From Nephrocerus scutellatus (taxonomy: Eukaryota; Arthropoda; Insecta; Diptera; Pipunculidae): a stretch of 64,000 bases of DNA. The notes below the pieces were generated by a model, which was not told the DNA's origin, did not search any database, and saw nothing but the letters and a program-made list of their open reading frames with translations. This document shows positions 22,270-33,505 of the stretch, in pieces (the stretch's first letter is position 1; each line of letters opens with the position of its first letter). The DNA lies in the NCBI GenBank assembly GCA_947095585.1, contig OX352762.1:25024669-25088668 (forward strand). The letters are read 5' to 3'. Position numbers and translations under genes: made by a program.

Positions 22270-22783
22270 AAAAAAACAGCCCATAAAAATTAAAATTGTT
22301 CATGTAAATTCTCTTATAAGCAAAAGTATACCGAATTTCACTATAAATGTTGAAATATAAAAACACAGCGCACAGCGCACAACCACACAGAACACAGTCA
22401 ATATAGTATGAAATGATCTGATGCCGGGAACAAAATTTGTATGGGAGCCCTCCGATCCCGCAGCCCGATCACTTCAAATTTTAATAGAAAGCATTGTCAC
22501 CGGAAATATACATGTGTGCAAAATTAAATTGGTAACCGGCCGATTCCACTATCACAATTCCACTAGACAAGTGGTGCCAAGTGGAATTGTGCCCAGTGGA
22601 ATTGTGCCAAGTGGAATTGTGCCAGTGGAATTGTGTCTAGTGGAATTCTGCTGGTGAAATTGGCCTAGAATCATAAAATCGGTGTTTTGGAAGTGGGTTA
22701 AAAATTGATTACGAGATCTGACCAGCCAGCCAGCCAGCAAGTTCGCCAACCACGGGCACGCGAAGTTTTAATAGAGAATTTAA
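22270..22783 (+). repeat. 120-bp-unit dispersed repeat with foldback insert
   Basis: The left end is CCATAAAAATTAAAATTGTTC then TAAATTCTCTTATA (22305-22318). The right end is CACGGGCACGCGAAGTTTTAATAGAGAATTTAA (to 22783), so TAAATTCTCT and AGAGAATTTA form inverted termini. One unit remains (GATCCCGCAGCCCGATC, CACCGGAAATATACATGTGTGC, then TCGG...GAAGTGGGTTAAAAATTGAT and a CCAGCCAGCCAGCC run). It is interrupted by the minisatellite at 22545-22668. Non-coding. Confidence 0.7.
22545..22668. repeat. Minisatellite inside a hairpin (GTGGAATTGTGCC units)
   Basis: About five units of a 16-19-base motif (AGTGGAATTGTGCC with small spacers) are preceded by CACAATTCCACTAGAC and closed by GTCTAGTGGAATTCTG, which is its reverse complement at 15 of 16 positions. 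The array could therefore fold on itself. It interrupts the surrounding dispersed repeat, and no similar array was seen in the other copies. Confidence 0.75.
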
Positions 22784-22937
22784 AAACGAACACGAAAATA
22801 AAGTGACGCGAGTCAAAATGCTTTTATCAATGAATCATGGCCAGAGAAAACTACAAAAAACCTGACCAAGAAAATATTACAAATTTAACAACAAATATTA
22901 TAAATAATACAAACAATTTTTGTTTCATATATAAAAT

Positions 22938-23345
22938 CTAATCACCTAACGAACGGTACGGTATCATATCATGTTCGTCCTTCAGGAAGTTGTCGATGGC
23001 TATTTTGAAGGGCAGTAGATTAAAAGATTCAGGAAACACGCAGTCGACCAACTGATTCCGCATCGAAGTCACTCTCGGATTAAAGAAGGATTTGAAGTGT
23101 TGGGTTCTACATGAAAAAGGTTTTAAGGTAAATCTATGTTGATTAGACCTGAAACGAGTGTTAACGTGACTTACAAAAGGACCTGGAACTTGAGAACAGG
23201 TTTTTGAAGAACATCTACCGTTGTAGATCTCTCTTGTTTAATAGAGAAAGATGGGTTTCGCGGATCTCTATTACATGCATAGGTTTTGTACTGCAAGAAT
23301 TTACGAGAAGTTGTCTGATACCAAAGGAGTCGAAAGTTAATACAA
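22938..23345 (-). pseudogene. LINE ORF2 C-terminal fragment
   Basis: The minus strand has an open stretch starting near HVNTRFRSNQHRFTLKPF and running to a stop at 22938-22940, with FKSFFNPRVTSMRNQLVDC and LLPFKIAIDNFLKDE. This matches the pattern at the very end of Jockey/CR1/Rex-type LINE proteins (NTRGHxxKLxxP, RxxFFxxRVxxxWNxLP, FKxxLD). Upstream pieces (YQTTSRKFLQYKTY) lie in another frame. No RT core is present. Confidence 0.65.
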
Positions 23346-26300
23346 TTAGGTGGCTGGTCCGAAAGTAGAAAGTAGGTAGGAAGGAATTTTTATGGATTTA
23401 TCAAAGCCGACGTTTAAAGGATGGTGAGAGGACTTCAGAATCATGAGCATATTTTAAAAGTAAATATAATGACAGTATTCTTGATATAGCGATTGATGGA
23501 TGTATTGCTCCGACTGCAAATACTTTTAAAAACAGTTACTTTAAATCTAGTATGCCATGAATCTTAAATCTAAAGAGCATTGTGAGTTTACGCAAGTTAT
23601 ACTATTCGTACATAAGAAGCCAAAATCGAGGAAAAACAGAACAAGTACCTGAAACAATACTTGCTGTTGCTTTGAGATCCATGGTGTTTGTTTTTTTGCT
23701 TATCTGCACACTCTACTTTTTATTTTTTAAAAAATATTTGTAAAATTGGAGAATTATAAAGTACACTTCAGAAAAATATATAGTACAATTTCAACCATTG
23801 GAATCTTTCCTCTTAACCTTCAACAAGACTCGTATAATCCAGAAATTTCCGCTTTAAACGAATTGTGAAAATTCCTAAGTTCCCAAACTCGTCGTTCTTC
23901 AAGAGCTACAGGATATAATTATATTGATATGGATATTATCGCAGTCGAATCAATATTCCTTATTATATATATACTTTTAAGTTTTTCTTTGTAGTAAATT
24001 AAGAAAGGTCAAACTATACTCGAACGATGCTGGCATAATACGATTATCCTATCATGACAAATATATACTTTCTTCAAAACTTGTCCTCAATTGAATTGTG
24101 GAAACATCATGTTGATTATAGGCTTTCTGATGATAGAACTGCTAATTATTGTTAAATATTTAATTATAAGCACATGACTTGAGTTGTCGAAGGAAATCTT
24201 TAATACCTGTAATTACCTACTCTTTGTGTTTTGGATTTTAAATTATTTTTCTAAAGAGGCTCGATTTTTTCTTTCTTTCTTTTATTAATATTTTTAATGC
24301 GCTCTATGAGTATAACTTTATGTCCTACTAATAAATAGAAACGAAAAAAGTATCCGTGTAATAATGAAGTTACCTATATTCATTTTCGGTTTTTTAGGAT
24401 TTCTATTATGCATACAGAATTCTTGATGTTATTATAACCGACATGACATGTATTTTGGTTTGTGTTTACAGTGCTCCGTGAATATCGGCCCTAGTGGCAG
24501 TATTAATTCTACTCGAAAATTGTCATCTCTTCAAATTTCAAATGGTATATATACAAATACTGACTTTGGTGCTCGGCAAAAAGCACACTGAAGTCTAAAT
24601 CGCTTCCAGAAGAATAATTGTCAAAGCAATTCAAGGAAACGGGTAATTGTGACGGGCACACGAAGCTTAATCTACTTAATCTAACTTTAAACGGATTAAT
24701 AATTGTTTTTCTTTAATTTTAAAATTTCAAAACCAATTATTGAACAAAATTCTTGCCATTTTGCCGAACAACTAAAAACAAATCAACTAAATCGTTTTTA
24801 TCATGTGTGCTCTTGTAACATTGAATTGCATCAAATGAATAATGTTGGGAATGTAATTATTTACGTATATATTTCATCTTCAGTTGATTTAATGAACCGC
24901 ACTCGTACCTACCTAGTCGAAGTCTGTCTAAACAGCTTCAAATGTTCTTTACAGTTCAGCGGAATAAAAGAATCCCGAAATCGAACGCGAACATCCGAAT
25001 TATGTACGTAGTCATTTCGATTTAGGCATTGGCTGACCAGTCAACCACCACCATCCATTCATTCCATTATTTCATAAGCCTATATCGCAATCAATTTGGG
25101 TTAGTGTCAAATTGGTTAATGGATGGCATGGCATGCTCCGTCAGACGACGACAACGGCGACTGTTCGATGCCGAATAAAAGATCTAAGCATAATCGAAAG
25201 CCACAAAATTTATCCAACTAATGCGTTTTTTTTTGCCGTAGTCAATTCGTGTTTTTGGTAGTTACGGAACTGTGGCCAGCCCAATAGGCATCAGGTAAAA
25301 TGGACAAATTGATTAATGTTTTGTGGTTCGAGTGTGCCTGTGTGTGCAGGCATGCATTTAGACTGGACACTACTGATATAGTGGCTTTTGTTGTTTAACT
25401 CGTTTTTTCTATAATAAAAATGATTTCGGGCCAGAGTGGATGAGACCTTTGCTCATTAATTTATTGCACTGGGTGACGATGATATTATCGAGAAAGTTGT
25501 ATGTACTTGGAATTCTTTTTTGTTTGGCTCGCTTCTCATCTACTCATCTGATACTTGAGTTATCTATTATTTTGTCACTCATTGTCACCTCTATAGTAAA
25601 GATGTGGGTCTGTTACTCATGTCTAGTCACACATAGGACACCCAACAGTTAGTCATGCCACTCGGTAACTTCTAATCGCCATAAATTGAATGTGTGAAAA
25701 CACTAATTAGCTGCTTGACTTCATGAATAAATCATTATAGGGTATAACCTGGGAGTCGGAATATTTGAATATTCGATATATTCAAAAAGAGGTTTCATTG
25801 AAATTGATTATATCAAATCGATAGTAAAATTTGGTATAATCGATATATATGTTTATTTATGGCAATGCATATTGAAAGTTAATATTTAGGAGAAAATATT
25901 AATAGAAATAAATTGTGCAATAAAGTTTATATGAAATTTTCGGGTGGAATCTGTATTCTGTATTGTATTAAATTTTTTGGTGGACGGACGCTTAACGAAG
26001 AAGTCCGAATTGTCTGCAATTCCAATTCGGTTGAGCACTGAACTGGCGAACGTAGATATCATTTTCATTGTGACATTAGTGTGTTATGTTATACAGAAAG
26101 AAAGTTACGTTTTATGGATTGACAACAAGATTGTTATGTATGTGAGGGAGGAGGAGAATTAAAGTTGGTTTTTATCATTGTTCGCTTTTATATGGAAAAG
26201 TTGAAACTACTAATACAATTTGTTTTGTTCTCGTTGTTGCTTTAAGAGACAATGATCGTAGTAACATGACAATACTGCCATATTTCACATTCTCGTTGTC

Positions 26301-28169
26301 AATCTAAGTAAAGATCGACGGGTTTTTGAAAAACAACGAAATTTAAATTTGTACTTAAGAGCTAAGTGTTTCAATCTTCGTCCACAGTTCAGTTGACTCG
26401 CGTTAATTTTTCGCAAAGGCTCGTATAATTGTGTCGTTAGAAAACGTAGCAATTGTATAATTCGATTTTGGTATGCCGTTGGTAAAGAGTAGGTATATTA
26501 CTGAACCTGGGAGTGTTTTTATGTATAAATCTATTATTCATTTCTTTCGGAATAGGTACTAAATAATCCGATTGGAAAATATCTAGTGGTCAGATACGAC
26601 TCTAGTACTTCAGCATATTCTCTTGAAAATAGTGATTTTATTTTATCCATATCCCTTTGTGTCTCTTAAAAATACTATTTTACTATCAAGGGATTTTTCA
26701 ATGACGTTAGTATTTCGATGTACAGTAGAATGTCTACTTCTGAAATCAAATTGTCATTCTGTTTTCAGTTATCTAAGCTAAGAATTATACAATGCCAAAA
26801 ATGGCCAGATATTATTACCGCTTTCATCAACAATAATCATAATCCTGAAACCACAATCAGCAATTTTTAACTCGACGAGAATATTCCTTTTATTCAAAAT
26901 ACTCAAAATTAACATAGCTCCAGTTATAAAGCTGTCTGGAAGAAGAAAGAAGGTGTAGAAGTCTCTGGTCCAAATTTATCCTAAGTCTTTCAGCTTTTTT
27001 TTCCTCGGTTTTGTGCAATTTCATAGCGCACATCTCACTGAGCCTTTTTTTAATATTCCCAATACAATAATATATATCATATAATCATATGATAAAGGTC
27101 TCGGTTTTAATGCAATTGCACTGTTGCACTAGTAGTATTGTTATAAGCCTATGTATGTCTTTACCAATATTATCTGACAACCTTCTACGAGCAGTTATCC
27201 GAACAATGAAACATTTTGAAACAATTTTTGCCTGAAGACCTACTAGAACCTAACCTACTTATGGAATCTATAAACGTTAAAATTTATACATTTAATGTAG
27301 AAAAAAAAATCTTGAAATTAACGTATGCCCTTTAAAGAAATATTCCCATTACTACTTGAGCACAATAGCTAATTAGTATTCTTTCTTTCGAATGCAATCG
27401 ACTTAAAATTCATACAACATTCACAACAAATTAGAAACCAACGGTTGCTTGTGATACTCGTAGCATTTTTTCCAATTGCCAACTGCATTGCTTTACATTG
27501 TATTCGTTTGCATGTGACATGCGTTTTAAACAAATACTTAATAAAATTGCGATTAAATAATAATATTCTTGCCTGCGTACGTGAAACGAATACTTTAAGG
27601 ATCTTGTCTCACATCTAATTGTAATCACATTTAATAATTTAATCCAAAACCAGAGGCTAGGCTGATGAAAATGTTAACGAAGTTCGAAAATCAGTTGAGT
27701 GACAGAAATAACGCTTGGGACATTAAATAACTGGAATATATAAGCGGTCTATTAAGTGTGTTAACTCAGCTGAGACATGCAAATTTATTAATTAATCAGT
27801 TATTGTTAAATATACATGGGTTGCTTTTCTATCATTCTATGAGTATTTAATAAAATATGAAAAATAAATTGGCTCGGTAAGTGCTGACAGTGGATGCCCT
27901 GAGCAGTCTGATTGCAAGTCAGGAGTACATTTAGCAGTGATAAAAATTAAGTCCATGGTCCTACATCATACCAAACAACTAAAAAAATGCTTCTTATCCA
28001 AGTAATGATTTAAATAAATTTGGACACAATTTAAATTAACCCTTGTTGGCAAAATTATGAAAAAATTCTTACATTCATTAAATTGGACAGCTCTTAGTAG
28101 GTAAATAAAATTAACGTTTTGTGCGAAAATGAGTAGGTACTTTTAAAAGAAGAACCCAATTTTTCTTAA
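23346..28169. other. Longest gene-free stretch
   Basis: No coding region, RNA gene or mobile element with identifiable ends. Open frames of 60-102 codons (for example 24703-25011 and 25440-25652) have no recognisable motif. The sequence may be unique host DNA or repeats too decayed to read by eye. Confidence 0.4.
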
Positions 28170-29115
28170 ATTGTAAATATGTTTTGCAGTCATTAAGGTA
28201 ATAATCGTTGTTTTGATGGGTGACCTTAACGCAAAGGTAGGCAGCGACAACAGTGATTGGGAACATGTCATGAAAAACCACGGCCTTGGTTCTATGAATG
28301 ACAACGGTGAAAGATTTGCTGATCTATGTTCTGATCGCAACCCAATAATTGAAGGAACAATTTTTTCCCACAAAAACATCCACAAAATCACCTGGACCTC
28401 TCCTGATCACATGTACAACAAACAGATCGATCACATAACTATAAGCCGTAAGTGGCGATCAACGTTGCTGGATGTTAGAACCGGAAGAGCAGCCGACGTC
28501 TACAGCGACCACCACCTTGTGGTTTGCAGTGTGCGATTGAAGCTCGCGGTCCACTCAACCACACGAAGTCAAACAACGAGAAAGCCAGCAGCACTGAAAG
28601 ACCCAGATGTGAAACTGCAATATGTATCCCGCGTACAACAGTCTCTCTCTCTCTGAGATACAGCCCCAAACCCTAGAGTCTAAATGGGAGAAAACAGTAA
28701 ATGCGTATACGGAAGCAGCCTCAACTATTATAGGTTATCCCGTCAAAACTAGAAAATAATGGATAGCACATGAAACACCATTCGTGAACGCCAATCCATC
28801 AAAGCAGGGTTAAACGCGGCATCGGGTGCCGAGCGAAGCGCATTAGCGCGGAAGTATAGGGATCTGGACCGGCAAGTTGGCCGTTTAGCTATGAACGACA
28901 AACGAGCATGACTAAGCGATATTGCAACACAAGCAGGGCAAGAATAGACGGCTCTTTGATCCTTATGGAGGAACAACAATTAACCCGCTGGACAGAACAT
29001 TTTAATAATGTTTTGAATTTTACTTCGCCTGGCACGTCGATCAACCCACATTTGGCGGGCAAAAGTAGAAGCCCTATTTTCCCCCGCGGAGTAAAGGTAA
29101 GAAAGAAGAAGGTAA
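28170..29115 (+). pseudogene. LINE family X, endonuclease half, copy A
   Basis: APE-type endonuclease of a non-LTR retrotransposon. Seen: VLMGDLNAKVGSDN (catalytic GDxN), NDNGERFADLC, TWTSPDHMYNKQIDHI (IDHI catalytic motif) and YSDHHLVVCSVRLKL (terminal SDHxL). Linker sequence follows, then a block reading GSLILMEEQQLTRWTEHF at about 28.95 kb, shared with the copy at 36.0 kb. About 60 bases later the element jumps to its 3' tail (CCCTATTTTCCCCCGCGGAGTAAAGG). The entire RT is deleted. The 5' part of the endonuclease is also missing. Confidence 0.8.
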
Positions 29116-29349
29116 TAATCATCTAAAGATTAAATTTTTATTAGGCGCTTATTCAATTGAAAACATTGCTTTAGCGGCACTAACGAAGTATGCAGAAACA
29201 ACTTTATATCAGTACGAGTACATTCAGTCTTGATCTTGCAGTGGATGGGTAGTCATGGTCATATCCAAATATCTAAATGATATGAAACATTTTATGTTTA
29301 AAAAAATATTTCTGGAAAAATAACATTACGATTTTTAAGACCCTTAAAT

Positions 29350-29852
29350 CAACCCATAAAAATTAAAATTTTTCATATAAATTCTCTAATTGGTAAAACA
29401 CAGTTGTGCACAGCTTGAATCGGTTAATTTTGATTTTTTTTATGGGAGCTCCTCGGCCCTCAGTCACGATCACTTCCACATTTTTAAAAATAAGAGGTGC
29501 ACATGTGTAAAAAAATTGTATAACATCGAGCTAATTTTTAAATTTTTTGTATGCGAGTCCCTCGGCCCTGGCCCCGATCGCTCCAAATTAACAAAAAGTG
29601 TTGCCATCGGAAATACACATGTGAACAAAATTTGAATAAAATCGGACAAATTCTATTAAAAATATATATTGGAGCCCCCCGACCCTGTGACCCTATCATC
29701 CAAATTTTAACAAAAGATGCATTCATTGGAGATACACATTTGTGCAAAGTTTGTATAAAATTGGGCTCCAGGAAGTGGGTAAAAAAGCTATCACAAGATT
29801 TCACCAGACACTGACAGACAGACACGTGCCGACGCGAAGTTAATATAGGGAA
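29350..29852 (+). repeat. 120-bp-unit dispersed repeat
   Basis: Starts with AACCCATAAAAATTAAAATTTTTC and TAAATTCTCTAATTGG and ends CGTGCCGACGCGAAGTTAATATAGGGAAT. It has about three tandem units between, each with a CCCTCGGCCCTG..CGATCRCT block and CACATGTGAACAAAATTTG-like sequence. Open frames on both strands across it mirror one another and have no coding meaning. Confidence 0.7.
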
Positions 29853-31649
29853 TACACACTTGTATAAAAGTGGTAGAAGGGAACAGCAGTCACTCAACAA
29901 AAAGACCTTTTTTCAAATGTTTCCGCTTAATATATCCAACCGGTGTTCTTGCTGAATTTACTTCGCATATTTCACTTTTCATAACTTCCCTTCTGTTAAT
30001 TTCAAATCATCCTTTCACTATACATACCCATCTGTAAAAGGGCGTGTGAAGGCGACAACCTACTTGTCAATAGTCGCCGTTTGTCATCGTCGACAATATT
30101 TACACTACGAATAAAGATTTTTAATTGTCACTATCATTACATTAAATCCCCATTAGAGCGCACGCAACAACAAAAAAATCTTCAATTCTTTTCAAACTCT
30201 AAAAATAAACTACACTCTCATATAGTTCTGGGTATATATTTTTTTCAGTTCAAAGGGGTTGCCCTCTTGAATGTTTGTTTCGATTCGTGTTCAGACAACA
30301 TCAGATTCAGAACATCACTTTATCATCAGCAGCGAAGTGCACATTTCAATTATCACACTGAACATAGAAACAACAACAAAAACGGACACTCGCTGTGACA
30401 AGCATATTATGGTATTTTTATGCTAAATATAATATAAATGTAAATTTCATTGAGAAGTCAGCGAGGAAAATTGTGGAATGAGCCCACATTGTATGCTGCC
30501 GACGATAATGGATTTCATTATTATTATTATTATTATTATTGTTATTACATAGATACACACACATATTTGCATCCGAGTATTGATGTTCGCCATAACTGTC
30601 AGGCATTTCGTGTAGCATATATATCAAGTAGAATGCAGATCTGTCGAACTAAATACACTCCAACGAAATGTATTTAACCAACCACTTAATAAAGCTGAAT
30701 ATGATCCCAAGGAAAAGACAGCAAAGAATTGAATGTCAGACTCCATTAATGAACACAAAAGGAATTCACCCTTTTTCCCTCATGGATGGTTGTGAAAATT
30801 TTCCTCAGCTGCTTTAATCCGATGTCTATGAATGGCGGGCGTACGAGGCAACGCATGGGAAGTCGAACATCTGAGTGCATGGAGAGAAAGTCAATTACAA
30901 AATAAATGCAAAAAAAATTCAAACAAGCGACCGCCGCTGGGCCGCGCTACGAAAAGATTCAGCCGATGGCCATGGTTGGCGGCTGACCTGCATTTTCGCG
31001 AGCGTGAATTGCAATCCACACATTCACATACATAGACTCACAAGTACATGGGAAATTTTCTCGCTGTAAATGGGTTTCCGCGAGATTTTCGTACATTCAA
31101 AAGTTCACAGACGACAAAATATAACCACAACGAAACTGAAAAATGTATACCGTAGAACGTGATGAAAATGACCCTTACAATACGATTAATTTATGTTTGA
31201 ATGGATCTTTTTTAACGCAGCACTACACTAAGGACGCAGAGAAAGAAAATGTTGCACGAGCCAGTCCCTCTTGTCTAAATCAAAACCTAAGAAAATTGTG
31301 AAGAAGAATAATACGCCGGAGTATTTGCCGCGAAATAAACCGCCAGCTAGTTTAACATTTAAGAGGGCTAATTACATTGCGCAACCTGTTGTAGAGCTAC
31401 AAATTATAATTTCCATTTAGATATCCTTTTTTATAAACTATAAAATCAAAAAAAAAAACTGTTAAAAAAAAGACAGTTGATCATCGAAAATGTTTTCTTT
31501 TTACTAACGAGCTATCACAATATCATAACGCACAGGGCTGGTCCCTACATCATGCTAAAGCAGATCCAGCAGGAAAGTGTTTGTTACCGCACAGCCGATA
31601 AATATCTTAAAGTTTGAAATGGAATTGGCAAAACTACATACACACTGTA
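29853..31649. other. Gene-free stretch with ATT microsatellite
   Basis: An ATT trinucleotide array occupies 30517-30546. A locally GC-richer segment (about 30830-31025) has two overlapping frames but no recognisable domain. Confidence 0.45.
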
Positions 31650-31765
31650 TGTGCAATCATTGATGTGCTCCGTGCAGTTCTGATAGCAGATACTGACGAT
31701 TTACAATTCTCTCGTAAGCATTTTGACTACGCTGATGATATCTGCTTACTTCGCATGGAAGAATG
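31650..31765 (+). pseudogene. RT scrap, LINE (YADD motif)
   Basis: Translation IDVLRAVLIADTDDLQFSRK followed by FDYADDICLL parallels ISDVLRAH..LKHLDYADDVCLL in the LINE at 60.3-62.4 kb. This is the segment leading up to the RT catalytic YADD. Only ~110 bp are readable. Confidence 0.65.
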
Positions 31766-32119
31766 GACCCACACTAAATTGCTAGGAAAAATTTTAGCAT
31801 TTGAGATGCCCCACACAACTAAACATTACTGGACAACAGGATGTTTTCGTACCGACGGCGATGGTTCCAAGTTGGACGTCGCCAAAAATATGGAAAAGCA
31901 ATGTTATCGTACGACTATGATCCCATGTCGATTAATGAATGAGTAATGATGTTTGGGTGCATTACTTGAAGACCACCACGCTTGTCGCTGGGATACTGCA
32001 ATCTTTCGTAATTTGACGTATTTTTAACATCTCATAAATCTTTTAGCCGAATCGTATTTCGAACAGACAACTTCATATGACAGCACGGTACTGATTTTGC
32101 CTTGATAAAAACATATAGA

Positions 32120-32325
32120 AAGCATTAGAATCAAAAGATAATGCAGAATATGACGCAATGGAAAGAGCACTTAACAGAATAGGAGAACATGCTAGAATAA
32201 AGAAGGATCACAGCAAACTTATGGGACGTAAACTTAGCTCTAATAAAAGAGTAAAAGGATGTACCCAAGGAGGAGCAGTATGACCAAGACTAAACGCAAT
32301 AGGATACGCCGACGACATCACAGTA
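32120..32325 (+). pseudogene. RT scrap with internal deletion (LOA/R1-like)
   Basis: NKRVKGCTQGGAV followed closely by LNAIGYADDITVLL corresponds to VKGCSQGGVLSPLLW and AIGYADDLAI in the LOA-like element at 56.4-58.9 kb, with the ~20 residues between collapsed and a stop after QGGAV. It ends in an ATTATTATTG run where an oppositely oriented LINE fragment begins. Confidence 0.65.
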
Positions 32326-33505
32326 TTATTATTGTTATTTTTACGACCAAAGATCTTCGATCGTTATTACCTATATCCCTTCCAAAAACGTGCATCCGTA
32401 GCCTGGAGAAAGCAGGACACCTACAAAGGAAATATGGAGTTGTTTCTTCTTTCTCCAGGCAAGACTTACATATTGGATCCAATATAAGTCCCAACTTGAA
32501 CGTATGAATTCTAGTTGGGCTATGTCCTGTAAGTAAACCGACCATGTTCCGACAGTTCCACAAAGTGCTTGGTAGTTCTGTTCTAATTGTATTTATGGAG
32601 TGCCAACGTTGTTCCTGTTCGGCTTCCATAAATCTTCGAATACCAATATTTAAGCTTGTCTGATTCAAGCCTAACATTGGTTTCGGACCAGTAGGAATAT
32701 CAGAAGAACCACTTTTTGTAAGTGCATCAGCAAATTCATTTCCTTTTATTCCTGTATGCCCCGGAACCTAGATTCTAGAACAATCTTCGGATTGACACAA
32801 GGTAATTCCAGTGCTAGAAGAGCAGCTTGGCTTTCACTACATATTGCAAAGTTTCGTCCTGGTATCTTTTTAGAGACAGCCCAGTTGGCAACATGTAAAA
32901 TAGCAAATATTTCTCTTTGAAAAACAGTTGGCCATTTTCCAAGTGCGAATCCCTTCTTAGAATTCTCATCTAAGAACTATCCTGCACCAGTTCCTTCATC
33001 GGTAAGAGAACCGTCAGTGTAGAATATGTAGAATTTGCTAAGGTTCTCAGTTGAAATTTCCCTGAATTTTCCCTGTATTGAACTTTATATCCACTTTTGA
33101 ATATTAGAAATGGTACAGTACTATCCAAAGGCATCAGAAGCGAAGGAATTTATTCCGAAACCTTTTGGAATATGTTTCCATACCCACTCTTATGCTCATA
33201 ATGCAAGACCTTATTCTTGCGAAATTGACATATAGCTTTTACCGCTTCCATCTGAATAACTATATCTGGAGGTGGCAGATTTAGCAGTGTATTGAGAGCA
33301 TATGCCGATGTAGAGCGCATTGCGACCGTTATTCCCAATTGTCAATTCCCAAAATGGCAATTTGTTTAGTGTCCTCTTAGCCATTTTCAGACAAGTTCTT
33401 GGCCACCAAACTACTGCCGCATAGGTGAGAATGGGTCTGATTATCGTTAAGTACAGCCAGTGTACCATTTCGGACTCAGCCCCCATGAGTTAACAAATGC
33501 TCTTA
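32310..33505 (-). pseudogene. LINE RT-connection and RNase H region, broken
   Basis: Read from 33.5 kb downward: a WLYLTIIRPILTYAAVVWWPR segment (RT C-terminal region, parallel to YWIYTMMVRPIISYAAIIWWPK in the LOA-like element), then GITVAMRSTSAYAL, an RNase H piece (ICSESQAALLALE, then GIQE*KEMNLLMHL for the GNExAD motif), and the C-terminal zinc-knuckle-like region MVGLLTGHSPTRIHTFKLGL with CKSCLEKEETTPYFLCRCPAF. Stops and frameshifts occur throughout. The element is a decayed LOA-type copy, distinct from the youngest one. Confidence 0.75.

Noticed and set aside
22540..22670. CRISPR-like array (repeats with spacers)
   Set aside because: Units are 16-19 bases with spacers of only 0-4 bases, so this is a minisatellite; the genome is eukaryotic.
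24703..25011. 102-codon open frame as a host exon
   Set aside because: No recognisable motif, composition like the surrounding AT-rich DNA, and no convincing splice context.
32120..33505. Twin-priming inversion of one LINE (RT on +, RNase H on -)
   Set aside because: The + strand RT scrap adjoins the 3' end of the minus-strand fragment, not its 5' end as twin priming requires. Two independent insertions explain it better.
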